Shown in pieces: positions 45,090-54,692 of a DNA stretch of 64,000 nucleotides (its first letter is position 1; the number at the start of each line of letters is the position of its first letter). Under the pieces are notes generated by a model, which made no database searches, was not told where the DNA came from, and worked only from the letters and a program-made list of their open reading frames with translations. Source of the stretch: Shimia sp. R10_1. GTDB lineage: Bacteria; Pseudomonadota; Alphaproteobacteria; Rhodobacterales; Rhodobacteraceae. The stretch is taken from contig NZ_JAGHQX010000008.1 of the NCBI RefSeq assembly GCF_017744095.1, positions 1 through 64,000 of the forward strand. Reading direction: 5' to 3'. The translations under genes and the position numbers were made by a program.

Positions 45090-46166
45090 TCAAAGCAGTG
45101 GCTTGATGCATCGCCACAGGCGGTTGCCAGCATTGGCCCAAGTGAGATCCTGCGCGCGAGATTTTCCGTTGTTGCGCAGAGTGTTGGCCAGTTCAGGATC
45201 TTGCAAAACCTTAAGCAAAGCTGATCGCCATTCCGCGGTATCTTCTGGGTCGATCAAAAGCGCGGCGTCGGCGCATACTTCAGGCATTGCGCCTGCATTG
45301 GCTGCCACCACAGGTGTGCCACAGTGCATGGCTTCAACAGGTGGGAGACCGAACCCTTCTGTTCGGGAGGGGAAAGCGAAAACGGCGGCATGGGAATAGA
45401 GCGTTTTGAGTTCGCTATCGGATACGAATCCTGTAAACACAGTGCCTTCAGGTGCGTGCCATCCCTGTGCCGCATAGGCTTCTGGGCCGGGGCCTCCGGC
45501 AACCACCAGTTTAATGTCGCCCGGGAGCGCAGGAGTCATGGCCTCAAAGACACGAGCGATGTTTTTGTAGCCTTTGGCCGTGCCCAGAACCATCACGTAA
45601 GGCTGTGCGTTGAGTTGGTGCTTGTCCAAGATCGCCGGGTCGTGCTCTGCGTCGATGATATGGTCGGTTCCATTGTGAACCACGTCAATTTTGTTGAGAT
45701 GTCCGACACGATGACGCGCCAAAGACTGGCGTGAAAACTCAGAGACGGTCAGCACCCGCCGTGCCCTTGCGCCAATCAGAGGGAGCAGCGCACGATATGC
45801 AGTGGCCTGGCGACCGGTGTAATCTGATGGGAACAGATAGGTTTGCGCATCATGGATCATGACAACTGAGTTGCCGTGCAAAACAGGGGCGAGATTGCAA
45901 AAGTTGACAAGCAGGCTTTTGCGCGCAAGGCGGGGCAAAGTGAGCATTTCCCAACCCTGACCTGCACCAATTTTACCGGGGCAAACTTCAGGAACCAAGA
46001 GTGGGAAATGTGGATCCGTGTCTACGCTGCGCGGTGTGAGGAGCCTGACGTGGTGCCCCTCTGATCGTGCCCGCTCAATCAAGAGGGAGGCATAGTGAGC
46101 CGCTGTGCGGTGCACCCCATTCAAAGACGCCCCCAGAAATTTGCCGTTTATAACGATTTCAGTCAT
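45090..46166 (-). CDS. Glycosyltransferase family 4 (mannosyltransferase-like)
   Basis: A 358-residue GT-B transferase. N-terminus INGKFLGASLNGVHRTAAHYA; donor half with VMVLGTAKGYKNIARVFEAM, FTGFVSDSELKTLYSHAAVF and FPSRTEGFGLPPVEAMHCGTP (split motif, E-x7-E type). ATG 46166 is used; TTG 46181 adds five residues. It is transcribed against the RTX gene and shares the terminator with it. It is one of four family 4 or family 2 transferases in the locus, which suggests a repeat unit of several sugars. Confidence 0.87.
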   Translation of the reverse strand: MTEIVINGKFLGASLNGVHRTAAHYASLLIERARSEGHHVRLLTPRSVDTDPHFPLLVPEVCPGKIGAGQGWEMLTLPRLARKSLLVNFCNLAPVLHGNSVVMIHDAQTYLFPSDYTGRQATAYRALLPLIGARARRVLTVSEFSRQSLARHRVGHLNKIDVVHNGTDHIIDAEHDPAILDKHQLNAQPYVMVLGTAKGYKNIARVFEAMTPALPGDIKLVVAGGPGPEAYAAQGWHAPEGTVFTGFVSDSELKTLYSHAAVFAFPSRTEGFGLPPVEAMHCGTPVVAANAGAMPEVCADAALLIDPEDTAEWRSALLKVLQDPELANTLRNNGKSRAQDLTWANAGNRLWRCIKPLL

Positions 46167-46366
46167 AAAATTATTTACCAAGTTTATAATTGGCTTCCTA
46201 AATTACAATTGTTGGGCATTCCGCCCAAAATAACCAGCGCGACAACGGCTTAGCGTTGCATAGGTTTCGCAAAGCCGTATGCTATTGAGTGTTTGCTGGC
46301 GCAGCAAATGTATTTTTTTTGAAGGGGCGTTTCTGTAGGGAATGCCTGATTACGTGGATTAAAAAT

Positions 46367-47311
46367 ATGGATGTTTCTGTTTCCGCTCTACCGCCTTTGC
46401 CAAAGGATGAGGCGCTTCTGAAACTCATGCCGAATCTGTTTGTGATTGGCGCTTCTAAATCGGGATCTAGTGCGCTTCATGCCTATCTAAAGGCTCTGCC
46501 AGGGGTGCAGATGAGCCTGGAAAAAGAGCCCTGTTTTTTTGTGGATCAGTCGGAGTTGGAATCTGCTTGGCCAATTATGGCGCGCGAATCCTGTAGCCAC
46601 GAATGGGAGGCTTACCTCAGGCTTTGGCAGGGGGGCGAAGATGCAACATATCGTGGCGAAGGCTCTGTCTATTACAGTCAGTGGCCGCATAGATCCGGTA
46701 TTGCTGCGCGTATTGCGAAAGCCGCACCTGACGCGCGCATTATTTATACGGTGCGCGAGCCTGTTTCCCGTGCAATTGGCCATTATTGGCAAAGATTCAA
46801 AGAGTTTCAGGAAACCCGCTCAATAGAAGAGGCAATCCGGGAAGATCCGCTTTACCGGGATACTTCTGACTATGTTCTGCAAATGGAGGAGTATCTGCAT
46901 CATTTTGATCGCTCGCAGATAATGGTTGTTGTTGCGGAAGATCTACGCGCGAAACGCCGCGAGACTTTGGCCGAAGTGATCGATTGGCTTGGATTGCCGC
47001 CTTATGAGTTTGAGGAGGCCGAGATTACAGAGCGGCATAAGTCGCCACCGACATCGCGGCGCGAACGTTTGCCTTTTGTCAGTACCATTCGCAATTCGGG
47101 TGCTTGGCGGACTATGCGGCAGATGCTGCCAACAAGTGCGGTCAATTTCTTGCGGTCTCAAGCCACTGTGACATTTGACAAAAAAGATGTGGATGAAACG
47201 GCTGCGCGGGCTTATTTGGCGGCTTATTTTGAGCCAAAGATGGCTGGCTTTGAAGAAGCGATTGGTCGCCCATTGCCGGAGTGGCGCAGCGCGATCGCAT
47301 CCTACACATAG
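46367..47311 (+). CDS. Sulfotransferase family protein (first of three)
   Basis: A PAPS-dependent sulfotransferase of 314 residues. The 5'-phosphosulfate loop is IGASKSGSSALHAYL near residue 25, and the 3'-phosphate site is TVREPVSRAIGHY, with the conserved Arg and Ser. It moves sulfate from PAPS to a hydroxyl of a sugar or lipid. I start at ATG 46367; the frame extends back to 46289 without a better start. Its place among glycosyltransferases points to sulfation of the polysaccharide. Confidence 0.87.
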   Translation: MDVSVSALPPLPKDEALLKLMPNLFVIGASKSGSSALHAYLKALPGVQMSLEKEPCFFVDQSELESAWPIMARESCSHEWEAYLRLWQGGEDATYRGEGSVYYSQWPHRSGIAARIAKAAPDARIIYTVREPVSRAIGHYWQRFKEFQETRSIEEAIREDPLYRDTSDYVLQMEEYLHHFDRSQIMVVVAEDLRAKRRETLAEVIDWLGLPPYEFEEAEITERHKSPPTSRRERLPFVSTIRNSGAWRTMRQMLPTSAVNFLRSQATVTFDKKDVDETAARAYLAAYFEPKMAGFEEAIGRPLPEWRSAIASYT

Positions 47312-47334
47312 CAACGGCGCTGCTGCGTCCGCTT

Positions 47335-48201
47335 TCAATGAGCCGCGATTTCTGCGGATGCGATCGCGGACGTGGCTGCCCCATCCAGAGCTTCGTTGTG
47401 TAAGCGATAGTCTGCCGCGTAGTAGTTTTGGATGAAATTCTCTACATCGTTGCCGAGGTCTACAGCTGCATAGCTGCTTGAGGCAGATGTAAAGAGGCCG
47501 CTGTTCATCCAAAGAGGGTGAAGCGCTTTCTTGACGCTGCGCGGCATCAACGTGCGGCCGGCAAAGCGCGCCATGGGCTGGATGGTTTTTGCCCATTTCT
47601 TTGGCTGTTTGCGTGCGTGATCGTGGCCGATGTCAATAGACAGGCCGGTGGTTGTCTTCACCCAGTCACAAAGCATTGCCGTGTCTTTTACCGCAAAAAT
47701 GCCTGTCACCATTCGTTGACCATCCAGGTGGGTGAAGTCGACCTGTCGAACGAAGTGTATGTAGGTTTCATCATAAAAGCGGTCGCGCGCAGACAGCCAA
47801 TCGCAAACATTACGGGCCTCTTCAATAACGGCGGGATCATCGGCGCGAATGGCACCCGCGTCATGAAACTCTTTCATGCGTTGCATCAAAGCGGATAAAA
47901 ATCTGGAGCGCGGCTCTCGGGTGAGTGCGAAAGTGGTGGCGCCTTTAAAGGCGGACCAGGTGTTTGGCAGATGCTCTGCAATCAGCCACAATGGCATGTG
48001 AGACGGCTTAAATTGCCCGAGCTGCGTGTGATGAAAATCGCTTTCTACAGCCTCTTCCGCGGCTTGTTCGGAGATATTCAGATCTTCCGCCAAGGCTGTG
48101 TAGGACAAGCCGCCACTTGCTTTCAGAGCTTTGACGACGCTCATGCCGCCGTTTTTGGGAATATGAACAAAATAAGCATTTGAAGAAGGGATATGGCGCA
48201 T
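47335..48201 (-). CDS. Sulfotransferase family 2-like protein (second of three)
   Basis: A 288-residue carbohydrate-sulfotransferase-like protein: FVHIPKNGGMSVVKAL is the typical 5'-PSB loop of the Sulfotransfer_2 family, and ALTREPRSRFLSAL is the 3'-PB motif. ATG 48201 has AGAGG six bases ahead; a longer frame to 48306 lacks support. It is followed on the same strand upstream by the flippase gene, so the two may form one transcript. Sulfation of a galactose or uronic-type residue is the inference; the acceptor is not readable. Confidence 0.83.
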   Translation of the reverse strand: MRHIPSSNAYFVHIPKNGGMSVVKALKASGGLSYTALAEDLNISEQAAEEAVESDFHHTQLGQFKPSHMPLWLIAEHLPNTWSAFKGATTFALTREPRSRFLSALMQRMKEFHDAGAIRADDPAVIEEARNVCDWLSARDRFYDETYIHFVRQVDFTHLDGQRMVTGIFAVKDTAMLCDWVKTTTGLSIDIGHDHARKQPKKWAKTIQPMARFAGRTLMPRSVKKALHPLWMNSGLFTSASSSYAAVDLGNDVENFIQNYYAADYRLHNEALDGAATSAIASAEIAAH

Positions 48202-48238
48202 GTTTGGCCTCTGACTGATTATAGATTTACGTTGGATT

Positions 48239-49705
48239 TCATCCAGAAAATACACTGAGCGTGAACACACGCAGCTTTGAGGAAATATAGAGAACAACCC
48301 CGCCAAGCGCAGCCGCCAGCATCAAACCGACCGACAAGGCGGTGAGCTCGGCTGTGAAAAGGTCTTGTAGATTGGACCAGAGTGCTGTGAGCAACAGGTA
48401 GTACAGCCCCACGATGGCGAGGGCTGTTGCGAAGCTTTGAAAAGCGGGGCGGGTTTCGATGCCTGCGCGATGTAGGACCATAAGCGCAGACAAGGAATTG
48501 AGCATCATGATGGCCGCTTGGCTCCATGCCAGGGCCGCGAGGCCAAATGGCGACGCAATGAGCACCGATGCAATCGTCAGTATGGTCCATACCAAGTTAA
48601 AAAGCGCCACCAAGCCAGTGCGATCGCGTGCAGCAAGAGCTGGCTCTAAAATCAAGCTTCCGACGTTGAGGACCGAGCGTACCGCGATGGCGGCTGTGAC
48701 CGTCAAGGCTGCAAGGTAAGCGGGATCGAAGAAGAATTCGACCACAGTTGGCGCCATGACGACCACGACCGCAGCGACAATTCCTGTGAGCAGTACGATT
48801 GAGCCGGTGAATTTTTTAAGCGGTGTGCTGAGCTCGGCGTCTTTGCGTGCCGCCGCGCCGAACTGGGTTAAGGCAAAGCTGCGCAAGGGCTGTGCGACGA
48901 TGTCGGTCGCACCAGAGGCAAGCCGGTTTCCGAACCGGTATAGGCCCGCCTCTGCGGTGGTGAACATCAAGCCAAGCATAAGGTCGCCAGAGTATCGGGA
49001 CAGGAAGTTCAAGAACCTTGCCCCATAAAGGCCGCCTGAGAATTTTGTGGCCTGCCGCGCCAGATCCCGGCGAAACACAAAGCTGGGCCGATCTGGAGAA
49101 AAGAGCAGGTACAGCAGGATCGCCGTCAAGACGCGCAGATAGCGAAACGCGACGAGGGCAAACAAAGACTGCCAGGTCCACAACAAGATTGCGCCGCCGA
49201 CCAAAGCGACAAGATTTTGCGCAAACATGATTGAAAAGTGGGTGTTGACGGCGCCCCTACGCAACAGGACTGCGGAAAACCAGGCGCCAGCGCCGGCCAC
49301 TGGTTGAATGGCGGCAAGGAGAACAAGCACCGGAAAAAGATCGGGCGCATCAAAGACCCAAGCCAATGGCCAGGCAAATAATGCCAGCAAAGAAGCCGCC
49401 AACGTTGCCAGGCCGGTGATCATCCAGAAGGCGGTGCCCAATACCAGTTTGTCATCTTCTTTGGCATTCACGATCCATTGGTAGAACCCTGAATAGGTCA
49501 TCGTCTGGATCAAGGTGATGAACACGATGGCCAGTGCATAAACGCCATATTCAGCAGGCGCCAGAAAGCGGGCGGCCAAAAGAGTGATTACGAAAGTGGC
49601 GACTTGCTGGAGTGATCTGGCAATGAGAGCAAAAAGCGCAAGCCCGATGCGTTTCATGCGGTTCGGACTCGCATCCGCGGTTCCGGAGGGGGAGTTTTTA
49701 GTCAT
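48239..49705 (-). CDS. Oligosaccharide flippase, Wzx-like (polysaccharide_synt family)
   Basis: A polytopic 488-residue protein of the MOP/PST flippase type with 12-14 membrane segments. It opens with LALFALIARSLQQVATFVITLLAARFLAPAEYG (split), the usual N-terminus of Wzx and lipid-III flippases. It would flip the undecaprenyl-linked repeat unit to the periplasm for polymerisation. ATG 49705 is used; ATG 49657 (MKRIGLALF) is possible. It lies next to the Wzy-like polymerase gene on the opposite strand. Confidence 0.87.
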   Translation of the reverse strand: MTKNSPSGTADASPNRMKRIGLALFALIARSLQQVATFVITLLAARFLAPAEYGVYALAIVFITLIQTMTYSGFYQWIVNAKEDDKLVLGTAFWMITGLATLAASLLALFAWPLAWVFDAPDLFPVLVLLAAIQPVAGAGAWFSAVLLRRGAVNTHFSIMFAQNLVALVGGAILLWTWQSLFALVAFRYLRVLTAILLYLLFSPDRPSFVFRRDLARQATKFSGGLYGARFLNFLSRYSGDLMLGLMFTTAEAGLYRFGNRLASGATDIVAQPLRSFALTQFGAAARKDAELSTPLKKFTGSIVLLTGIVAAVVVVMAPTVVEFFFDPAYLAALTVTAAIAVRSVLNVGSLILEPALAARDRTGLVALFNLVWTILTIASVLIASPFGLAALAWSQAAIMMLNSLSALMVLHRAGIETRPAFQSFATALAIVGLYYLLLTALWSNLQDLFTAELTALSVGLMLAAALGGVVLYISSKLRVFTLSVFSG

Positions 49706-49837
49706 GATATAAAAATGCTATATAAATAATGCTTTTGGAGCATTTAATTGTCACTACTCAAAAAATAAAATCTGCAGAGCACGCTGCCATGCCTTACGCG
49801 TTGCATACAACATAAGGGGCGCGTATTCCTACAATTA

Positions 49838-51286
49838 ATGCAGATTGTTGAAAGCACATTTATATCGTTGATTGTCCTTGCTGCGGTTTTAAGCAGAGGC
49901 CCCTTTGTTGGGATCAACTATTTTTTTGCAGTCATTCCTTTTGGAATGATGGCGGCAATCAACCTGCCTGCGATTGGCGGTACATCTTTGATGACCTACG
50001 ATCTTGTTTTGTTAAGTTTGGGTGCAATGCTGATTTTGCGGCGTGGGATTGCCGATGACATCATGCGCCTTATGGCGCCGGGGCAGCCGGGTCTGACGCT
50101 ATTGCTTTTTTATATTTATGCCGTTTTCGCCACGATGTTTTTTCCCAGGATTTTTGCGGGAGAAACTGAGGTTTTCGCAATTGGGCGGGTGGCCGGGCAG
50201 GTGGGAATTGTGTCCCGACCTTTGGCGCCCAATGGCGGGAACCTTTCCCAATTGGTGCGCATGACACTGGCGGTTATGGCGTTTCTGATCCCAGCAATTG
50301 TTGTGATGCGCCAGGGCGGCGTGAAGGTCATTTATCGCGCAATGCTGATTGTTTCGCTTGTGCATGCGGGGCTGGGCGTATTGGATTTGCTCACGCAGGC
50401 GACAGGCACATCTTTCTTACTGGAGCCGATCCGCACCGCAAACTACGCGCTGACCCTAGGCCAGCGGATGGCGGGGCTTGACCGGATGATTGGAGGATTT
50501 CCTGAAGCCTCTTCATATGGCTATGTGTCGTTGGGGCTCTGGGGCTATTGGTTGGGCTATTGGTTCCACAACAAGGGCAGATCCAAACTTCCTGGCATTA
50601 TGGTCTTGGTTTTTGCCTTCCTTGTGATCCGTGGCACGTCATCTTCGGCCTACGTCGGGGGAATGCTGTTGATTGTGGTGTTTGCTGTGATGCGCTTGCG
50701 CGAGATGGGGCTTTCGCAAAACGGTTTGATTGATCGGCGGCTGGCGGCCGTTGGGGTCTGTGTCGTTGCGGTGCTGCCACTCATGATTATGAGTCTGTAT
50801 ATGGCCTATGCGCTTTCTCAAGGATTTGCGGATTTCATCGATCGCTCTTTGCTCAACAAGCTGGAAAGTGACTCCGGAACGGAGCGTATGGGGTTCAATC
50901 TGCAAGCTTTGCGGAACTTTATGGATACTTGGATGCTTGGGGCTGGGTTGGGATCTGTGCGTGCGTCCAACTGGATTGCTGCGGTTTTGGGCACCACAGG
51001 GCTGATTGGGCTGGGGCTGTTGGTGACCTATTTGGCACAATTGTTTTCAATGTCTGCACGCGGCGCATCTGACGAAGCCAAGCATATGATGATCGCTCTA
51101 AAGATGGGGATGGCGGGATGCTTGGCGCGTGCGCTTGTGGTGAAGGGAACGCCCAATTTAGATTTCATATTTTTCGCGATGGCGGGTTTTCTTTCGGGTT
51201 TGGCGATTAATTTAATGGCCAAGTCTCGCGGTCCTGTATCTGAGACAGGAGGGACGGATGGAGGGCTCTTCGCTCCCGGGGCATAA
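49838..51286 (+). CDS. O-antigen/exopolysaccharide polymerase-like (Wzy-type) membrane protein
   Basis: A 482-residue polytopic protein with about 10-11 membrane segments and one larger loop (about 100-145 and around 340), as in Wzy/ExoQ-type polymerases. Sequence conservation in this family is poor, so the call rests on topology and on the neighbouring wzx-like gene. It would join repeat units on the periplasmic side. The last 29 bases overlap the acyltransferase start. A start at ATG 49838 lacks a strong ribosome site. Confidence 0.75.
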   Translation: MQIVESTFISLIVLAAVLSRGPFVGINYFFAVIPFGMMAAINLPAIGGTSLMTYDLVLLSLGAMLILRRGIADDIMRLMAPGQPGLTLLLFYIYAVFATMFFPRIFAGETEVFAIGRVAGQVGIVSRPLAPNGGNLSQLVRMTLAVMAFLIPAIVVMRQGGVKVIYRAMLIVSLVHAGLGVLDLLTQATGTSFLLEPIRTANYALTLGQRMAGLDRMIGGFPEASSYGYVSLGLWGYWLGYWFHNKGRSKLPGIMVLVFAFLVIRGTSSSAYVGGMLLIVVFAVMRLREMGLSQNGLIDRRLAAVGVCVVAVLPLMIMSLYMAYALSQGFADFIDRSLLNKLESDSGTERMGFNLQALRNFMDTWMLGAGLGSVRASNWIAAVLGTTGLIGLGLLVTYLAQLFSMSARGASDEAKHMMIALKMGMAGCLARALVVKGTPNLDFIFFAMAGFLSGLAINLMAKSRGPVSETGGTDGGLFAPGA

Positions 51287-52313
51287 GTCCGGACGCTTGC
51301 ATTTCATTCAATATCTGCGGGGCGTCGCGGCGATTATGGTGTTGGTGCACCATGCGCTCAATGCGAGAAGAGGGGTGTCTCTACCTTTTGAAAGTGATGT
51401 GAACGTCGGTCGCTTGGGGGTGCTGATTTTTTTTGTCATCAGTGGGTTTGTGATGATGCATGCCTGCCGAAACGAGGCCGTTGGAGACTTTCTCAAACGG
51501 CGTTTCATTCGTATCGTGCCTTTGTACTGGTTGCTTACTTTGGTCTACCTCGCGGTTCTTTTGCCCAATGATCTTGCTGCGGGTGACCCGTTCAGGCGAG
51601 CTGGCGCATTGGTGCAGTCTTTCTTTTTTATCCCGCATTGGCACACCGGGGTGCCGACCGAAATATGGCCAGTTTTAACACCGGGGTGGACGCTCAATTA
51701 TGAGATGTTTTTCTTTTTTATCTTCGCCATAGGCATCGGGGCGGGGCGACCGGCTCAGGTCAGTACTGCGATTCTGTGTGCGTTGGTTGCGGTCGGCTGG
51801 CTTGTGCCGATGAGCTCACCCATCTTGATGACCTGGACCAGTGCGTTTCTTTTGCTATTCGTCGCTGGGATGTTTTTGGCATTGCTCTGGCAGCAGTTTG
51901 ATTTTTCGATTGTGCGCTGGGGGCTGCCCGTTGGGCTGTTGATCGTTTTATTGGAGGCGATAGATTGGGTGCCGCAGGAATGGGGTGTATTTGCATATTT
52001 TCTAGCAGCGATAATGGTTGTTGCTGGTACCTTGAGTTGTGAAGAACGTTATCCAGAAACGAGACTTAAGTTTCTGGGGCTTCTGGGGGATTCCAGTTAT
52101 TCGATTTATTTGTCACATACGATCCTTATGATCCCCTTATACAAGGTGTTGCAATTTTTGCCTTTGTCGGGCTGGCCACAGTTTTTGGTGGTTTTTTGTA
52201 TTGCGCTGGCAATCTGCACAGGATGTGGGATCTTGCTATATCGGACCGTGGAGCGCCCGGTAACGCGTCGTTTGAGAATTGTATTTGATAAGCCTCATTC
52301 GAAAGGGAGGTAG
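51258..52313 (+). CDS. Acyltransferase family 3 (O-acetyltransferase) membrane protein
   Basis: A 351-residue multi-pass protein with the acyltransferase 3 hallmarks: LHFIQYLRGVAAIMVLVHHALN (split) at the start, with the conserved R and H, ISGFVM, then KRRFIRIVPLYWLLT and W-x-LNYEMFFF. It O-acetylates (or otherwise acylates) sugar residues at the membrane. The start overlaps the wzy-like gene by 29 bases and the sulfotransferase start follows by two bases, so these three genes form one operon. It supports a decorated polymer. Confidence 0.9.
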   Translation: MEGSSLPGHKSGRLHFIQYLRGVAAIMVLVHHALNARRGVSLPFESDVNVGRLGVLIFFVISGFVMMHACRNEAVGDFLKRRFIRIVPLYWLLTLVYLAVLLPNDLAAGDPFRRAGALVQSFFFIPHWHTGVPTEIWPVLTPGWTLNYEMFFFFIFAIGIGAGRPAQVSTAILCALVAVGWLVPMSSPILMTWTSAFLLLFVAGMFLALLWQQFDFSIVRWGLPVGLLIVLLEAIDWVPQEWGVFAYFLAAIMVVAGTLSCEERYPETRLKFLGLLGDSSYSIYLSHTILMIPLYKVLQFLPLSGWPQFLVVFCIALAICTGCGILLYRTVERPVTRRLRIVFDKPHSKGR

Positions 52314-52315
52314 AC

Positions 52316-53119
52316 TTGATAAGAGAAGTGATCAAAGGCGTTGCTGGTTCGAGTGCCGCAAGACTTTCGCCGCAGTGTGATTTTTCGAAATCGATTTTCA
52401 TTCTGGCGCATATGAGATGCGGATCAACGGCCCTTTCCAATATCCTGTGCTCACGCCCGGAGATTAGCGGGTATGGAGAGGCGCATATACGCTACGATAA
52501 AGAAGCATCTCTTGGTCGATTGGTTGTAAACCAGACGCTTCGCCGCGCCTGGAAACCCAGGGCGCCGTACCTTTTTGATAAGATCTTGCACAATCGTCAT
52601 GATGCAAACGCTCCAGACGCATTCTATCAAGGGCGCGCAATTTTTGTGATCCGCCCGCCAGGTGCGGCGATTGCTTCTATACGGAAGCTATATGCAGACC
52701 TCGGACGTGACGAGTATGGCTCTGACGCGCTGGCAGCGGACTACTATCTGGCGCGGGTTGGTATGATGGCGCACCACTGGGCGCGGTTTGACGACGCGCA
52801 CAAAATTGGAATCACGCATCGCGTATTGCTGACAGAACCGGAACGCGTATTGGCCCAGATTTCAGAACGCTTTTCTTTTTCGCCAAAACTTGAAAATCGG
52901 TATGAGAGTCCGGCAGCGTCGCGCAAAGGTGGTGGAGGTGATCCCACCGTAAGCGGCAAATATACACGCATTCAGGCGATCACAGCCGCGCCCAAAGCCG
53001 ATCCGATTGATGATTTGCAGATTTCGGACCGATTGCGCAGCGATGTCGTGGCTGCCCACGAGAACTTTGTTGACCTTATAAGCGCCAAAGAAATGGCAGA
53101 GGATGAATGCGTGGGTTAG
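52316..53119 (+). CDS. Sulfotransferase family protein (third of three)
   Basis: A 267-residue PAPS-sulfotransferase-like protein: ILAHMRCGSTALSNIL gives the 5'-PSB loop and FVIRPPGAAIASIRKL the 3'-PB region. The start is TTG 52316, decided by a strong AAGGGAGG five bases ahead. It follows the acyltransferase in the same operon. It is shorter than the first sulfotransferase and more like the Stf0/sulfotransfer_3-like group. It probably adds a second sulfate to the polymer. Confidence 0.8.
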   Translation: MIREVIKGVAGSSAARLSPQCDFSKSIFILAHMRCGSTALSNILCSRPEISGYGEAHIRYDKEASLGRLVVNQTLRRAWKPRAPYLFDKILHNRHDANAPDAFYQGRAIFVIRPPGAAIASIRKLYADLGRDEYGSDALAADYYLARVGMMAHHWARFDDAHKIGITHRVLLTEPERVLAQISERFSFSPKLENRYESPAASRKGGGGDPTVSGKYTRIQAITAAPKADPIDDLQISDRLRSDVVAAHENFVDLISAKEMAEDECVG

Positions 53120-53240
53120 CGCCTGCCCAGAGTCATTTCTGAGCGCGATTGTCGCTATAACGATTTTTGGCGGCTTGCGTTTTGGTCGCATTTAAACATC
53201 TCACCAACGTCTTTAGAGCCGTGTTTTTCAGTGGTGAGTG

Positions 53241-53260
53241 TTCGGCGAATCTTTGCCGAA
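53241..53260. promoter_or_regulatory. Inverted repeat TTCGGC-N8-GCCGAA
   Basis: A perfect 6-base inverted repeat whose core GGCGAATCTTTGCC resembles the GGCGAATCACCTTTGCC of the direct repeat upstream of the RTX gene. A common operator is possible. Confidence 0.4.
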
Positions 53261-53755
53261 AAAGTCTCGATTGGGTGGTTTATGGTGGTCTATTGGGGGC
53301 AGGGATTGTTTCCGATTTTTAGTGTAGTTCATCTGATTGCTTTTGAGTGTTGATCTTTGTGATGCTGCAAGTGCTCGGTTTTTGTGCGGATGCCTTGTGG
53401 AATAGTTGCAAAATATTCAACTAGTGATTGCTTTTTCGCTCGTGACATTATGCGTATTCTTGTTCCAGCTATGCTGTGTATTCCGCTATTGGAAGTGTTC
53501 TAATCCGCAGTTTCGGTCCTTTTACGATGGGTCAATTTCGGCGTATTTGCAGTAGATTTCATTGAGTACCTATTTGATTAATAATAATTTTCATTTTTGA
53601 TTGAGCGTTGAGTGAGTTGCGAGCAGAGACGTTTTTCGGTCTGAAGTTTACATTTTGACAAAATGAGAATGGCTCCAATTTCTTCTTTTAAATGAACGGA
53701 GGGTGGGTGGCTTGTCGCTCTCTGCGGTGCAGAAAAAAATCTCGATTTTGAGAAG

Positions 53756-53770
53756 TTAAAATTTACTTAA
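53756..53770. promoter_or_regulatory. CtrA-type box TTAA-N7-TTAA
   Basis: TTAA-AATTTAC-TTAA matches the full CtrA recognition sequence of alphaproteobacteria exactly, 77 bases before the ATG of the priming transferase. It suggests control of polysaccharide initiation by the CtrA phosphorelay. In AT-rich DNA a chance match cannot be ruled out. Confidence 0.5.
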
Positions 53771-53847
53771 AGCGAGAATCGGAATAGCTTCAAAAGCACT
53801 ACAAAAGACTTTTCGTAAAATCCCTGAGTTCTATTTGAGTTTTGGTC

Positions 53848-54564
53848 ATGAAAGATATTGTGGAAGAACGCCTATTGTTCGCAAACCAGAGCTTTTCTGG
53901 TACTCAAGAACACAAACGAACATCCGGCACCGCGCTTCGCAATTCGGCGAACTATTTTTATCGCCGCTATGGAAAACGGGCCTGTGATATTATTCTGGCC
54001 GTTTCCCTGCTGCCCGTTTTGGTTCCGGTTATTTGCGTTTTGTGGGCTGTCACCGCGCGTGATGGCGGGAGCGGGTTTTTCGGACATGTGCGCGTCGGTC
54101 AGAATGGGCGCAAATTTAAGTGCTGGAAAGTCCGGACGATGGTTGTGGGCGCCGAAGAGAAATTGAAAGCCTATTTGGCTGAGAATCCTGAAGCCGCAAA
54201 AGAGTGGGCTGAAAACCACAAACTGGCTGATGATCCCCGGATCACGAAGTTTGGAAATTTTCTTCGGAAAACCAGTTTGGATGAATTGCCGCAGATTTGG
54301 AATGTTCTGACGGGTGAGATGGGGTTTGTCGGGCCGCGCCCAGTTGTTGAAGATGAGCTGAGTAAGTACGGGAGCGGTGCACGTTTCTACCTTGCGCAGA
54401 AGCCCGGTATCACTGGGTTGTGGCAGGTATCTGGCAGAAACAGTGTTTCCTATGATGAGCGTGTTGCCATGGACTTCGAATATCTGCAGCGAACAAGCTT
54501 TAAGTTTGATGTCAGCATTTTGCTCAAGACTTGGCAAGCTGTGGTGAAGCGCACTGGCTGCTGA
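53848..54564 (+). CDS. Priming sugar-phosphate transferase (ExoY/WcaJ-like)
   Basis: Undecaprenyl-phosphate sugar phosphotransferase, 238 residues: one membrane segment (ILAVSLLPVLVPVICVLW), then FKCWKVRTM, DDPRITKFGNFLRKTSLDE and GEMGFVGPRPVVEDE, the hallmark of the bacterial sugar transferase domain, and GITGLWQVSGR. It moves hexose-1-phosphate onto undecaprenyl phosphate, the committed first step of the repeat unit. ATG 53848 is used; a TTG at 53842 adds two residues. It is the right edge of the locus and has its own long promoter region. Confidence 0.93.
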   Translation: MKDIVEERLLFANQSFSGTQEHKRTSGTALRNSANYFYRRYGKRACDIILAVSLLPVLVPVICVLWAVTARDGGSGFFGHVRVGQNGRKFKCWKVRTMVVGAEEKLKAYLAENPEAAKEWAENHKLADDPRITKFGNFLRKTSLDELPQIWNVLTGEMGFVGPRPVVEDELSKYGSGARFYLAQKPGITGLWQVSGRNSVSYDERVAMDFEYLQRTSFKFDVSILLKTWQAVVKRTGC

Positions 54565-54590
54565 GTATCGGCACAAGTGTTATTTTGTGA

Positions 54591-54615
54591 AGGCGCTCGT
54601 TTGAGCGCCTTTTTC
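54591..54615 (+). terminator. Intrinsic terminator after the priming transferase
   Basis: AGGCGCTC and GAGCGCCT form an 8-base stem with a 4-base loop (GTTT), followed by TTTTTC, 27 bases after the stop. Confidence 0.85.
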
Positions 54616-54692
54616 TATTGAAAGTGAGCGTTAAAACTGGCGCACGCCCAACTAACTTAACTTGCGAACAGTGTTCTGCGAATCTGGGAAAT

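Larger units (their letters stand above)
53120..53847. other. Long AT-rich promoter region of the priming glycosyltransferase
   Basis: About 730 bases with no supported gene. It contains the inverted repeat TTCGGC-N8-GCCGAA at 53241-53260 and the TTAA-N7-TTAA box at 53756-53770. Its length suggests layered control of the committed step of polysaccharide synthesis. Confidence 0.6.
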
